The notes under the pieces are model-generated. The model was given only the letters and a program-made list of their open reading frames with translations, had not been told where the DNA came from and searched no databases. This document shows, in pieces, positions 16,735 to 25,558 of a stretch of DNA of 64,000 nucleotides. A program made the translations under genes and the position numbers. The first letter of the stretch is position 1; each line of letters starts with the position of its first letter. This DNA comes from Flavobacterium poyangense (GTDB lineage: Bacteria > Bacteroidota > Bacteroidia > Flavobacteriales > Flavobacteriaceae). The stretch lies in contig NZ_JAALLN010000005.1 in NCBI RefSeq assembly GCF_011751075.1, positions 62,001 through 126,000 of the forward strand, given 5' to 3'.

Positions 16735-19188
16735 CTAAAATTTATAGGTTACGGTAAGACTGAAATTTCTTGGAGCTCCGGGAAACAAACGCAAATAGTT
16801 CTGAGCACCTAACCAGTAGGTTTTATTCAACAAATTGCCGGCATTTAAAGCAATTTGCATATTGGTTTTGTTGGGCTTGTAATACAGAGCAGCATCAAAA
16901 AGAGTAAAATCTGGAAGCGTGAAATCTCTGGTAAACCAAGGTATTTTACTGCTTTGATATTGCATTCCGAAACCGATTCCCAGATCCTTCAGAGCCGAAT
17001 CCGCAGCAAAGTTGTAACGCGTCCATAAGTTGGCACTGTTTTTTGGTGTATTTTGTTTTCTGGCACCAATTAAGGAGGTGTTGTGGTCATTGGTAATTTT
17101 AGCATCGATATAGCTATAGGAAACATTAATCTGCCAGTCGGGAGTAATATAGCCTGCCAGATCGCACTCAAAACCACGACTGCGTTCAGCCCCTCTGGTT
17201 ACCAGTAAATCAGGATTTGCAGGATCATTGGCATTCATTAAAATGTTATGCTGATTGATTTCATAAATGGCAGCATTAAAATTCATACGATTGTTAAAGA
17301 AAGTTGCTTTAAGGCCAAATTCTTTCAAATTACTTTCCAACGGATCAAATAAACTGCCACCGGCTAAAGATCCGGTCTGAGGCATTAAAGAGGTAGTATT
17401 TGATTGTGGCTGATAACCTTCTAAATAAGTGGTATAAATATTTACCGCATGATTAATAGCGTAAGTTACCCCAATACGTGGTAACAAAGCCGATTTCTTT
17501 ACTGTCAGTTCGTTGTTTGTTTCGTAGTTGGTAATGTCTTCAAACCATTCCTTTCTAAGACCGAGTAAAAAAGTAAATTTTTCCCATTGTATATGATCCT
17601 GAATGTAAATGGCATTGGTTGTTGTCAAAGCCGATGGCAAGGCTGTTCGGACATTTAATATATAATCTTCCGGACTTCTCATTGCATACGAAGGATTGTT
17701 TAAGTCAAAGAAGTTAACATTTGGTTTTGGTAGGATTACGCCATCTTTGGTTGTGGTTTGGTAATTTGATGCATTGGCCAATACAAAGGAACTGGCTACC
17801 GTTCCGTCTTTTAATAGATAACCTCTCGCGGCATTTTGTCCGCCACCTTTGTTTTTATTCCAACTGCTTAAATCATAGCCAACTAATAATTTATGATTTA
17901 GTTTTCCGGTTTTATAATCAAAATTTAAAAAAGCACTTAGATTATCAATGTCCCAGTATTGCTGACGTTGTACAAACTGCATCATAGCAAGACTTTTTAC
18001 AGGCTGATTGTTGATATCAACCGCAAAGGCATTTGTAGTTCGGTGTTCCTGAAGATCTTCAGTCCAGGTTTGCTTCATGTAGGTGGCATTAAAAGCAATT
18101 TTTGAATTGAATTTATGTACAAAGTTTGTCGTTAAAATCATTTCCTTCGATTTAAAGTAATCACCGGAAGCTCCCAAATTTAGGCTGATTGGAGTTTGCT
18201 TTAAATTAGTAACACCAGCAACTGCTCCAAATATTGGCTGACCTCTGTCCAGAGTTCCGGTCATGTCACTTACAATTAACTCTGTATTAATAGCCGTTTT
18301 TTCATTGGGAATGTAACTGAACGAAGGAGAAATCAAAAAGGATTTGTTGGAAACCAAATCACGATAGGATTTTGCTTCCTGATAGGCAGCGTTTACACGA
18401 TATAAAAGTGTTTTAGAGTCATTTAAAGGGCCTGTAAAATCTAAAGTTCCACGTAATGTACTGAAACTTCCAACACTTAAACTGACTTCTTTTCGATCGG
18501 TTGCCAAAGGTTTTTTGGTAACGAGATTAATACTTCCACCAGGATCTGCAGAGGAGAAAGTAGCACTTGACGGGCCTTTAATAACTTCAACACGTTCGAT
18601 GTTGCTCGTGAGAGGCTGAAGGAAATAATATTGTCGTGTACGCATCCCATTGATGATCTGACCCTCTTCATTCTGACTGATTCCGCGAATGGTATATTGA
18701 TTGTAATAACTTGCCGGAATTACTCCACTGGCCATTTTTACAGCATCAGCGAGATAAAAAGCACCTTTATCGGCAATTAATTCTTTGGTTACCGTTGCAA
18801 TAGATTGTGGAATATCTTTGTTTAATGCAGCTGTTTTTGTTGCAGCAAAAGAATAATCACTGTTGTATTTTTTGGTAGAACGACCAATGATCTCAACGGT
18901 TTGCAACTCATTAAGGTTGCTTTCCATTTCAATAATGAGAAATTCTGAACTGGAATTAACATATTGTGTCTTGTAGCCGTTAAAAATAATCTCAAGGGTT
19001 CCTTCGCCTTCGATGCTAAAATTTCCATTCTGATCTGTTGTGGTTTCGTTGCCGGAGCGGAGTAATTTTATGTTGACTTTTGGAAGTACTTCTTTGGTGT
19101 CATGTTCTATAATTTGCCCTTTAATAATTTGGGACTGCGCATGGTTTAGGCCAATTATTAAAAAAAGTAGGGAGAGTATATGTTTCAT
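16735..19188 (-). CDS. TonB-dependent siderophore-type outer membrane receptor
   Basis: 817 residues. In order: signal peptide (1-20), a carboxypeptidase-regulatory-like beta-sandwich domain (about 22-95, IIKGQIIEHDTKEVLPKVNIKL), a plug domain (about 115-250, with DIPQSIATVTKELI and IERVEVIKGPSSATFSSADPGGSINLVTKKP) and a 22-stranded barrel to a terminal Phe (SLTVTYKF). The layout fits the TIGR01783-like siderophore receptor group. It sits between an ABC ATPase (27 bases upstream) and two DUF3526 permeases (5 bases downstream). The ligand, a metal chelate or other compound, cannot be told from sequence. Confidence 0.9.
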   Translation of the reverse strand: MKHILSLLFLIIGLNHAQSQIIKGQIIEHDTKEVLPKVNIKLLRSGNETTTDQNGNFSIEGEGTLEIIFNGYKTQYVNSSSEFLIIEMESNLNELQTVEIIGRSTKKYNSDYSFAATKTAALNKDIPQSIATVTKELIADKGAFYLADAVKMASGVIPASYYNQYTIRGISQNEEGQIINGMRTRQYYFLQPLTSNIERVEVIKGPSSATFSSADPGGSINLVTKKPLATDRKEVSLSVGSFSTLRGTLDFTGPLNDSKTLLYRVNAAYQEAKSYRDLVSNKSFLISPSFSYIPNEKTAINTELIVSDMTGTLDRGQPIFGAVAGVTNLKQTPISLNLGASGDYFKSKEMILTTNFVHKFNSKIAFNATYMKQTWTEDLQEHRTTNAFAVDINNQPVKSLAMMQFVQRQQYWDIDNLSAFLNFDYKTGKLNHKLLVGYDLSSWNKNKGGGQNAARGYLLKDGTVASSFVLANASNYQTTTKDGVILPKPNVNFFDLNNPSYAMRSPEDYILNVRTALPSALTTTNAIYIQDHIQWEKFTFLLGLRKEWFEDITNYETNNELTVKKSALLPRIGVTYAINHAVNIYTTYLEGYQPQSNTTSLMPQTGSLAGGSLFDPLESNLKEFGLKATFFNNRMNFNAAIYEINQHNILMNANDPANPDLLVTRGAERSRGFECDLAGYITPDWQINVSYSYIDAKITNDHNTSLIGARKQNTPKNSANLWTRYNFAADSALKDLGIGFGMQYQSSKIPWFTRDFTLPDFTLFDAALYYKPNKTNMQIALNAGNLLNKTYWLGAQNYLRLFPGAPRNFSLTVTYKF

Positions 19189-19215
19189 TTTTTTGATGAT
19201 TGAAATTTATTTCGG

Positions 19216-19911
19216 CTATACCGTTTGTAAATACAGGTTTTCTAATTCGTTGGCCGAAATGGTATCGGCTTTGATAATAGTCATCAGATTTCCTTGTTTC
19301 ATAATTCCGATATGTGTTGCCACTTCTCTGGCTCTGAATATATCGTGTGTCGCCATTAGTATTGCCGTTCCGTCTGCCGAGAGTTCTTTTAGAATTTGTG
19401 AAAATTCATTGGAAGCTTTAGGATCAAGTCCGCTAGTAGGTTCATCTAACAGTAACACTTTGGCATTTTTAGCAATCGCAATTGCAATCCCTACTTTTTG
19501 TCGCATTCCTTTCGAATATTTCCCAAGATTTTGACTGTGTGCTGTAATTTGCAAGCCGGCTTTGGTCAGGAAATAAGTTAATTCTCCGGTAGAATAATTG
19601 AATCCAGCCAAAGACGAAAAGAATTTCAGGTTTTCAATCCCCGTAAGATTGGGGTATAACATTACAGTTTCGGGAATATAGGCCACATGCTTTTTGGTTT
19701 CCTGAGCATGTTCTGTAACAGAAATATCGTTTATTTTTAAAGTTCCTCCTGTGGGTTGTATAAAACCCAGAAACAGATTAATAGTAGTTGTTTTTCCTGC
19801 GCCATTTTGCCCCAAAAGAGCAAAGATCTCTCCTTTTTTAATGGTTAGATTTAAGGCATTTAAAGCGATCATATCGCCATATTTTTTGGTTAGATTTTCA
19901 GCTGTGAGCAT
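19216..19911 (-). CDS. ABC transporter ATP-binding protein
   Basis: 231 residues with all ABC ATPase motifs: Walker A GQNGAGKTT (34-42), signature YSKGMRQKV (132-140, an unusual SKGMRQ variant typical of ABC-2 exporters), Walker B VLLLDEP (152-158) and switch His in MATHD (187-190). It is the first gene of the operon followed by the TonB receptor and two DUF3526 permeases. The ATPase plus two ABC-2-like permeases resemble NosFY-type transporters. It powers transport in the inner membrane complex. No gene lies in the 334 bases upstream, where promoter signals are weak. Confidence 0.92.
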   Translation of the reverse strand: MLTAENLTKKYGDMIALNALNLTIKKGEIFALLGQNGAGKTTTINLFLGFIQPTGGTLKINDISVTEHAQETKKHVAYIPETVMLYPNLTGIENLKFFSSLAGFNYSTGELTYFLTKAGLQITAHSQNLGKYSKGMRQKVGIAIAIAKNAKVLLLDEPTSGLDPKASNEFSQILKELSADGTAILMATHDIFRAREVATHIGIMKQGNLMTIIKADTISANELENLYLQTV

Positions 19912-20245
19912 AATTGTATGAGTTTGGATTTATTTGATTTTAATATTGTAGTTATAGAAATCTTTGCAGTCAAAAAGAGTAACAAGCCAGATTTCTATTG
20001 TATTGGAGTTGTAAACAAGGAATTGGTTTACTACATATTCGATTGTTTGGGGGCTATTTTAAGTTCAAAAAGAATGTTTTTTTGTAGTTTATTTGAACTT
20101 GACGGTAAAAATAGAAGAATAGCCTATTGAGTATAATTTTCACGAATTACGCCCAACGGGTTAAGCACATAAGTAGTATCTTTTTCCTAATTTAAAAAAA
20201 TAAGGGAAAAGAAAGTTTTCAGAATTCAAACAAGTATGCAGTAAA
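19912..20245. other. Gap between the ABC operon and the His/Cys-rich gene
   Basis: I found no supported gene. A plus-strand open frame (19918-20130) lacks family features and is antisense to the operon leader. GTAAAC (20012-20017) and GTTTAC (20027-20032) make a small inverted repeat. No consensus -7 box for the ABC operon is visible, so read-through from the upstream gene's promoter is possible. An imperfect stem at 20179-20215 lacks a T run. Confidence 0.4.
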
Positions 20246-20596
20246 TTAAACCAAAACCGGAGGGGCTCTGAGGGCAAAAAGACTTCCTTTAAAAAAGGTT
20301 GAAGCAGCTTTGTTATAAAAGAAAAGTAATGTAGTTTCAACGTTTGTTTTGCCGAAAGATATAGTTTGAAAAGCATTCGGAATAAACGTACTGAATGCAA
20401 AATGACAAATAGAACAGTTGTTCTCTACAGTATGGCTGTGTGTTATTTGTTTTTGATTGGCGGTATATTTATGATCACAATGTTTTTCGGTCAATTGCCT
20501 GTAAACATGTTCATAAGAATGCAGGGTCTGAAACAGCATTGCGAACAATACAGTAAAAGACAATAAAAGATTACCTAAAATAACTTTTTTACTCAT
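20246..20596 (-). CDS. Exported His/Cys-rich small protein, possible metal binding
   Basis: 116 residues with an N-terminal membrane or signal segment (ILGNLLLSFTVLFAMLFQTLHSYEHV). Then comes a cluster of possible metal ligands: EKHCDHKY, ITHSHTVENNC and SICHF, giving a CxxCxF motif after a His stretch. A Phe/Pro-rich tail follows. The layout resembles small Bacteroidetes proteins found next to metal-linked TonB receptors, and DUF2946-like proteins. The role is inferred from ligand content and context: it lies upstream of a TonB receptor/ABC operon. Its promoter carries a strong palindrome suggestive of metal-dependent repression. Confidence 0.65.
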   Translation of the reverse strand: MSKKVILGNLLLSFTVLFAMLFQTLHSYEHVYRQLTEKHCDHKYTANQKQITHSHTVENNCSICHFAFSTFIPNAFQTISFGKTNVETTLLFFYNKAASTFFKGSLFALRAPPVLV

Positions 20597-20611
20597 TCTT
20601 GATTTGTAGAC

Positions 20612-20670
20612 AGTTGCGATTCTGAAACGGACTTAAAGACGAATATTATCGCAACTCTGTTGCAAATATA
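20612..20670 (-). promoter_or_regulatory. Promoter with GCAAC-TCT-GTTGC operator-like palindrome
   Basis: The -7 box TATATTTG (minus strand, 20663-20670) directly adjoins the palindrome GCAAC-TCT-GTTGC (20651-20663), so a repressor bound there would cover the -7 box and start site. The leader also carries AGTTGCGAT (20612-20620), which pairs with ATCGCAACT (20648-20656) or provides another half site. Fur/Zur-family boxes of the TTGCAAC...GTTGCAA kind have this form, so a metal regulator is a reasonable but unproven guess. Confidence 0.55.
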
Positions 20671-20707
20671 AAAATCTAAATTTAAAATTCCGCATTTTTT
20701 TTGTTTT

Positions 20708-20904
20708 GCCACTAATTGCACGAATTTTCACGAGTTGTTTTGTTCTTGTGCTTAGTTTGGTTGTTGAATAGTAACTGTGAAGTAGAGAAAAAAATCTCTT
20801 TAATTAGTGAAATCTGTGGCTGTTTTTTCTATTGATAGCAGATTAAACTAGTTTAGGTTTTATTTATAAAAAATCAATTCGTGAAAATTCGTGCAATTAG
20901 TGGC
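20708..20904. repeat. Intergenic hairpin repeat (ACTAATTGCACGAATTTTC arms)
   Basis: Arms of about 26 bases (20708-20733 and 20879-20904) are almost perfectly complementary, with core GCACGAATTTTCACGA. The 150-base centre contains an AATCTGTGGCTGTTTTTTC piece (20810-20828) that also occurs at 57759-57777. It fills most of the gap between two divergent-end genes. Confidence 0.8.
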
Positions 20905-20919
20905 AACTTTTTTTTAATA

Positions 20920-22332
20920 CTATAAAATCTGAGCAAGTGCCATAATCCCTTCTTCCATTTGTTTTTCGGTAAGTGAAGCATATCCCAATCTAAAACCAAA
21001 TATCGATGGACCAAAACTGAATCTTTCAGGACTCATCATTTTGATGCCTTTACGTTGTAATTTTTCAGAAACTTCCAGTACATCAATTTCGGACTTGGGG
21101 ACTATCCAAAAGGCCAATCCACCTTCGGGTTTGTTAAATGTAATTTTATCTTTGAGATGTTCTGTAAGCAATTTTTCAAAATGATCTCTTTTTGATTTAT
21201 AAATGAGATTGGTTCTTTTGAGGTGTCTTTTGATTTTTCCGTCATTAATAAGTTGCAGAACGGCTTCTTCCATGATGTTATCTCCTTGTACATCAATTAT
21301 TTTTCTGTGTTTCCCCACTTTCCGGATGTTTTCGGGAGAACTTACCAAATAGCCAATACGGAGTGCCGGAGCAACGATCTTACTTAAGGTACCGATATAG
21401 ACAAAGTTTTTAGCATTGTCATAACTACAAACCGGTAGGATTGGACGCTGGCCAAAATGGAATTCATTATCATAATCATCTTCAATTATGGTAAAGTTGT
21501 ATTGATTGGATAATTCAATAAGTTTTAATCTTTTTTTCAGACTAAGCGTCACGGTCGTAGGAAATTGATGGTGTGGCGTAACATAGATCGCTTTTATAGT
21601 AGTGTATTTTTTCAGATATTCTTCAACCTGTTCGATATCCAGGCCATCTGAAGTAACTTTTACAGGCAGGAGTTCGGCATTTGCATTTTCAAACGCTTCC
21701 CAGGCAGGTTTATACCCCGGATTTTCGACCATAATATAATCTCCTTTCGCAAGCAAACAATGAGAAGCCAGATACATTGCCATTTGACTTCCGCGGGTAA
21801 TGCAAATCTGGTCTATTGTGACATTCATTCCTCTTTTGAAATTCAGCATTTGTACAATTGCTTTTCTGAATTCTATATCACCAAATTCGTTGCTGTATCC
21901 CATGATCTGCCAGCGTGATTTTCGATTGAATATTTCCCGGTAAGCACGTGCCAGATCATTGGTCGGAGCGAGTCGGCTATCAGGGAGTCCGTCATCAAAA
22001 GTAAAATGAACCTGTGTTTCATTGACAGGAGTATCTGTTTTTTTTGTGCTTTTTGTTTTAGGAACTATTTCCGGTAGTACATCTGCTATAAAAGTTCCTT
22101 TTCGGTCTATTGTAACTAACCAGCCTTCGGCAATTAATACATCTAAGGCCTCAATGACGGTATTTCGATTTACTTTTAACAACGTACCAAGTTGCCTGCT
22201 TCCGGGTAGTGCATTGCCTTTGGTTAACTTTCCGGATTTAATCGCATGGATAATGGCGTCGGCGATTTGCAGATACAAAGCTTTGTCTGATTTTTTGTCT
22301 AATTGAATTTCAAGCGACCAAGGACGTAACAT
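20920..22332 (-). CDS. MocR/PdxR-type regulator: GntR HTH fused to aminotransferase
   Basis: 470 residues. The N-terminus (about 1-80) is a GntR winged helix: LYLQIADAIIHAIKSGKLTKGNALPGSRQLGTLLKVNRNTVIEALDVL. Residues 120-470 are a fold-type I aminotransferase domain with ITRGSQMAMYLASHCLL, IIEDDYDNEF and the PLP-lysine motif YIGTLSKIVAPALRIGYL. MocR proteins use PLP or an amino-compound as a regulatory ligand, often controlling vitamin B6 or amino acid genes. The gene lies downstream of a flavin monooxygenase on the same strand with a 139-base gap. No pdx genes are in view. Confidence 0.92.
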   Translation of the reverse strand: MLRPWSLEIQLDKKSDKALYLQIADAIIHAIKSGKLTKGNALPGSRQLGTLLKVNRNTVIEALDVLIAEGWLVTIDRKGTFIADVLPEIVPKTKSTKKTDTPVNETQVHFTFDDGLPDSRLAPTNDLARAYREIFNRKSRWQIMGYSNEFGDIEFRKAIVQMLNFKRGMNVTIDQICITRGSQMAMYLASHCLLAKGDYIMVENPGYKPAWEAFENANAELLPVKVTSDGLDIEQVEEYLKKYTTIKAIYVTPHHQFPTTVTLSLKKRLKLIELSNQYNFTIIEDDYDNEFHFGQRPILPVCSYDNAKNFVYIGTLSKIVAPALRIGYLVSSPENIRKVGKHRKIIDVQGDNIMEEAVLQLINDGKIKRHLKRTNLIYKSKRDHFEKLLTEHLKDKITFNKPEGGLAFWIVPKSEIDVLEVSEKLQRKGIKMMSPERFSFGPSIFGFRLGYASLTEKQMEEGIMALAQIL

Positions 22333-22471
22333 CTGGACTATTTAAAAAGTTAAATATTGGAGTAGTTTAATAGTCCAAATTTACAGTAATTTGACGAGGT
22401 AATTTGAAATTTTTAAAAATATGATCAAGTACTAACAGCGTGGTAAAGACCGAAGAAAATAAAAAATCAGC

Positions 22472-23491
22472 TTATTGAAGCTGGGGTTTTACTTTTGTTC
22501 CGATTAGTTCTATAGCATTCATTAATTGTGTGTGAGTAAGTCCCGCATTATCCATTTGGAACGTAAATCTCGAAATTCCTCCAAGAGCTTCGCTGTGACG
22601 CAAAATTTTCTCTGCGACTTGCTCCGGACCTCCAAGAACCAGAACTCCTTTTTCATCGCTTAGATAATCAAATGATGCCCTTGTAACCGGTGGCCAGCCA
22701 CGTTCTTTCCCTAATTTAGTCCAAAGTTCTGCATAACCCGGATAATATTCTGTTACTGCGCTGTCATTAGTTTGAGATACGTAACCTGGCGAATGTAAAC
22801 CTACTTTTAATTGTGCCGGTTGATATCCGGCAGCTTTTCCGGCCTCTCGGTATAAATCAATCAACGGACGAAATCGGTGTGTTTGGCCTCCAATAACAGC
22901 AACCATTAAAGGTAACCCGAGACTTCCGGCTCTAACAAAAGATTCCGGACTTCCACCAACGCCAAGCCAGACAGGTAATTTCTCTTGTAACGCTCTTGGG
23001 TAAACAGGTAAATTGTGCAAAGCGGGACGAAATTTCCCCGACCAACTCACAAATTCAGTATCGCGGACTTGCAACAGAAGTTCGAGCTTTTCTTTAAAAA
23101 GAGCATCGTAATCGTTCAGATCAAATCCAAAAAGGGGATAGGCCTCAATAGAGGAGCCACGACCTACGACAATTTCGGCTCTGCCTTTGGAAATTAAATC
23201 CAATGTTGCAAAACTTTGATAGAGTCTAACAGGATCGGCGGCACTTAGAACGCTCACAGCACTTGTCAGACGAATTTTTTTGGTACGTGCAGCAGCCGCA
23301 CTTAGGATTACGGCAGTAGCAGAATCCAGAAATTCTTTTTTGTGGTGTTCACCAATTCCAAATACATCCAGGCCAACCTGATCTGCAAATTCAATTCTCT
23401 GTAGTAGCTGCTCCATTGCTTCTACAGGGCTAAGTGTATTGTTATCGCCGTACATCGCCGACGCAAAACTGTCTATTCCTATTTCGATCAT
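22472..23491 (-). CDS. LLM class flavin-dependent oxidoreductase (luciferase-like)
   Basis: 339 residues of the luciferase-like monooxygenase fold. IEFADQVGLDVFGIGEHH (about 32-49) contains the conserved GEHH. AARTKKIRLTSAVSVLSAADPVRLYQSFATLDLISKGRAEIVVGRGS is the family core for flavin binding. The C-terminus has FLVLGGPEQVAEKILRHSEALGGISRFTFQ. The enzyme probably uses FMN/FMNH2, substrate unknown. It lies upstream of the MocR-type regulator on the same strand, so the two may form a unit. Confidence 0.92.
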   Translation of the reverse strand: MIEIGIDSFASAMYGDNNTLSPVEAMEQLLQRIEFADQVGLDVFGIGEHHKKEFLDSATAVILSAAAARTKKIRLTSAVSVLSAADPVRLYQSFATLDLISKGRAEIVVGRGSSIEAYPLFGFDLNDYDALFKEKLELLLQVRDTEFVSWSGKFRPALHNLPVYPRALQEKLPVWLGVGGSPESFVRAGSLGLPLMVAVIGGQTHRFRPLIDLYREAGKAAGYQPAQLKVGLHSPGYVSQTNDSAVTEYYPGYAELWTKLGKERGWPPVTRASFDYLSDEKGVLVLGGPEQVAEKILRHSEALGGISRFTFQMDNAGLTHTQLMNAIELIGTKVKPQLQ

Positions 23492-23764
23492 AATCTAAAG
23501 GTATTAATTTTAAGGTTGTCTGAAGTAGAGTCGTCTGTTCAGGATTGTAATTTCTGTTCTTTAAAGGTATAACTTTTAAACATATCCTTTTATGATATTG
23601 TGATTCTCATTAATGGGAGTGTAGTGTTAGGAACGAAATTAAGGTTTGCTCGAGTGTGAGATCTCTATTATAAAGTATTGACCTATAAAGATAAAAAGAT
23701 ACGAAAAAAATAAGCTATTTATGTATATTTTAGCATGACTTTACTAAATACAAGAATAGGTTTT

Positions 23765-24787
23765 ATGAAAGAAGTAAATAGCAATAAAGGAGAAATACTT
23801 ATTTATCAAAATCAGGAAGGAAACATTAAAATTGATGTTCGCCTTGAAGAAGATACGGTTTGGCTTACGCAAGATCAAATGGCTTTGCTGTTTGGAAAAG
23901 GTAGAACAACAATTACCGAGCATATTCAAAATACATTTAAAGAAGGAGAATTAGATGAAAAAGTGGTATGTCGGGATTTCCGACATACCACTCCACATGG
24001 TGCAATTAAAGGAAAGACGCAGAATAAAAATGTAAAACTATATAATCTTGATGTCATAATATCAGTAGGTTACCGTGTCAAATCGTTGCAGGGGACTCAG
24101 TTTCGTATTTGGGCGACACAGCGGTTAAAAGAATATATAATAAAAGGTTTTGCGTTAAATGATGATCGGTTTAAGTCAGGAACGTCGATGAACTATTTTA
24201 ACGAAATGCAAAACCGTATTCGTGAAATTCGTATTTCCGAGAAATTCTTTTATCAAAAAATAAAAGATATTTATACCACCAGTATCGACTACGATCCTAA
24301 AGACGAAAAAACAATTTCTTTCTTTAAGATCGTACAAAACAAACTACTTTGGGCAATTTCGAAGAACACAGCAGCAGAATTAGTTTATAGAAGAGTTGAT
24401 GCGACGTTACCACTTTTAGGAATGTTGGCGTATGATAAAAAAGAAGCTAAAACTATTTCACAAACAGAAGTATGTATTGCTAAAAACTATCTTAACGAAG
24501 ACGAAATCAGATTATTAGGGTTGTTGGTTGAGCAGTATCTGGCTTTTGCCGAAACAATGGCACAGCAACAAACCCCGATGTATATGAAGGACTGGGCTCA
24601 AAAGCTCGATAGTATTTTACAGCTCAATGGAAGAGAACTGTTGACTCATGCCGGAAAAGTTTCGCATGACATGGCCTTAAATAAATCATCAGAAGAATAT
24701 TTGAAGTTTAGGGAACAACAAAAAACAATCGAAATGGAACAGAGTTTAAAAGAGATCGAAGAAGATATTAAAAAGTTAAAAAAATAG
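23765..24787 (+). CDS. rhuM: RhuM family protein
   Basis: About 340 residues with the full RhuM signature: GEILIYQNQEGNIKIDVRLEEDTVWLTQDQMALLFGKGRTTITEHI (HTH-like), LYNLDVIISVGYRVKSLQGTQFRIWATQRLKEYIIKGF, and a C-terminal coiled-coil ending in EEDIKKLKK. RhuM was first noted on a Salmonella pathogenicity island. Homologues are scattered in mobile regions, and the function remains unclear. An in-frame ATG ten codons upstream (23735) is possible, but the family normally starts near MKEVNS. The gene contains a striking 13-bp hairpin. It stands alone on the plus strand between minus-strand genes, which fits acquisition as a cassette. Confidence 0.9.
   Translation: MKEVNSNKGEILIYQNQEGNIKIDVRLEEDTVWLTQDQMALLFGKGRTTITEHIQNTFKEGELDEKVVCRDFRHTTPHGAIKGKTQNKNVKLYNLDVIISVGYRVKSLQGTQFRIWATQRLKEYIIKGFALNDDRFKSGTSMNYFNEMQNRIREIRISEKFFYQKIKDIYTTSIDYDPKDEKTISFFKIVQNKLLWAISKNTAAELVYRRVDATLPLLGMLAYDKKEAKTISQTEVCIAKNYLNEDEIRLLGLLVEQYLAFAETMAQQQTPMYMKDWAQKLDSILQLNGRELLTHAGKVSHDMALNKSSEEYLKFREQQKTIEMEQSLKEIEEDIKKLKK
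23962..23992. repeat. Perfect 13-bp hairpin inside rhuM
   Basis: AGTGGTATGTCGG (23962-23974) and its exact complement (23980-23992) flank the loop GATTT. It encodes the VVCRDFRHTT part of RhuM, just before the insertion HGAIKGKTQ. Confidence 0.85.
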
Positions 24788-24817
24788 AATTTCTGCTAGT
24801 TTTGTTGGCAAAGAATG

Positions 24818-25465
24818 TTACATCTCTGCCAATACTTTAATATCCTCAATCTCTAAAATTTGCTTTGAATAACCTTCTTTTACGGTATTTATCATCGCTT
24901 GTCCGACATCTTTCAAAGTCAGTGATTTTTTAGGGAATAAAAGGGGGAAAAGAGGAATGATCATTTTAAAAATGGTTTTTACATTTTTCTGCTCCTTGAA
25001 TGGTTTCATAAACCCCGGGCGGAAATTATATTGCCCCCTGAAGGGTAATTTCATTAAATCATTCTCTGTTTTTCCTTTTACACGCGCCCACATCACTTTT
25101 CCGTTTTCTGAAGTATCGGTATGACTTCCCGTAACGAAATTGAAAACCATGTTAGGATTTATTTCCGACAAAGTTCTGGCAAATGCCAAAGTCGTATCGT
25201 AAGTAACATAAGTGTACTTGATTTCATTCATTCCAACAGAACTTACACCGGCACAGTAAAAACAGGCGTCATAACCTTGTAGGATTTCGGTGTATCGACT
25301 TAGTTGCATAAAATCCAATACAATTAATTCTTCCAGTTTTGGGTGTTTAAGTGCCGAAGCTTTGCGATTTATCATCAATACTTTTTTGACAGCGTAGTTG
25401 TCAAGGCATTCTAATAAAACACCTTCGCCAACCATCCCTGTGGCACCTGTAATAATTACTTTCAT
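24818..25465 (-). CDS. NAD(P)-binding epimerase-like protein
   Basis: 215 residues of the atypical/extended SDR fold. It opens with MKVIITGATGMVGEGVLLECL, containing the GxxGxxG nucleotide-binding motif (residues 7-13). YDACFYCAGVSSVGMNEIKYTYVTYDTTLAFARTL follows in the position of the usual active-site strand, and FNFVTGSHTD and NFRPGFMKP fit the HTATIP2-like/uncharacterised epimerase group. The classical YxxxK pair is not clear, so catalytic ability is uncertain. It is a single gene convergent with rhuM. Confidence 0.8.
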   Translation of the reverse strand: MKVIITGATGMVGEGVLLECLDNYAVKKVLMINRKASALKHPKLEELIVLDFMQLSRYTEILQGYDACFYCAGVSSVGMNEIKYTYVTYDTTLAFARTLSEINPNMVFNFVTGSHTDTSENGKVMWARVKGKTENDLMKLPFRGQYNFRPGFMKPFKEQKNVKTIFKMIIPLFPLLFPKKSLTLKDVGQAMINTVKEGYSKQILEIEDIKVLAEM

Positions 25466-25558
25466 GTTTTTGTTTATGGTATTATAGTGATGTTGCGTAT
25501 TTTTTTTACCAATTTAAGAATAAAATATATTTGTTGTCATACTGAAAAAATAAAATAT

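Noticed and set aside
19040..19534. Plus-strand frame of 164 codons antisense to the receptor and ATPase genes
   Set aside because: Both minus-strand genes have complete family motifs across this region; the antisense frame has no domain or signal.
19918..20130. Plus-strand frame of 70 codons in the ABC operon leader
   Set aside because: It has no family features, promoter or neighbours on the same strand.
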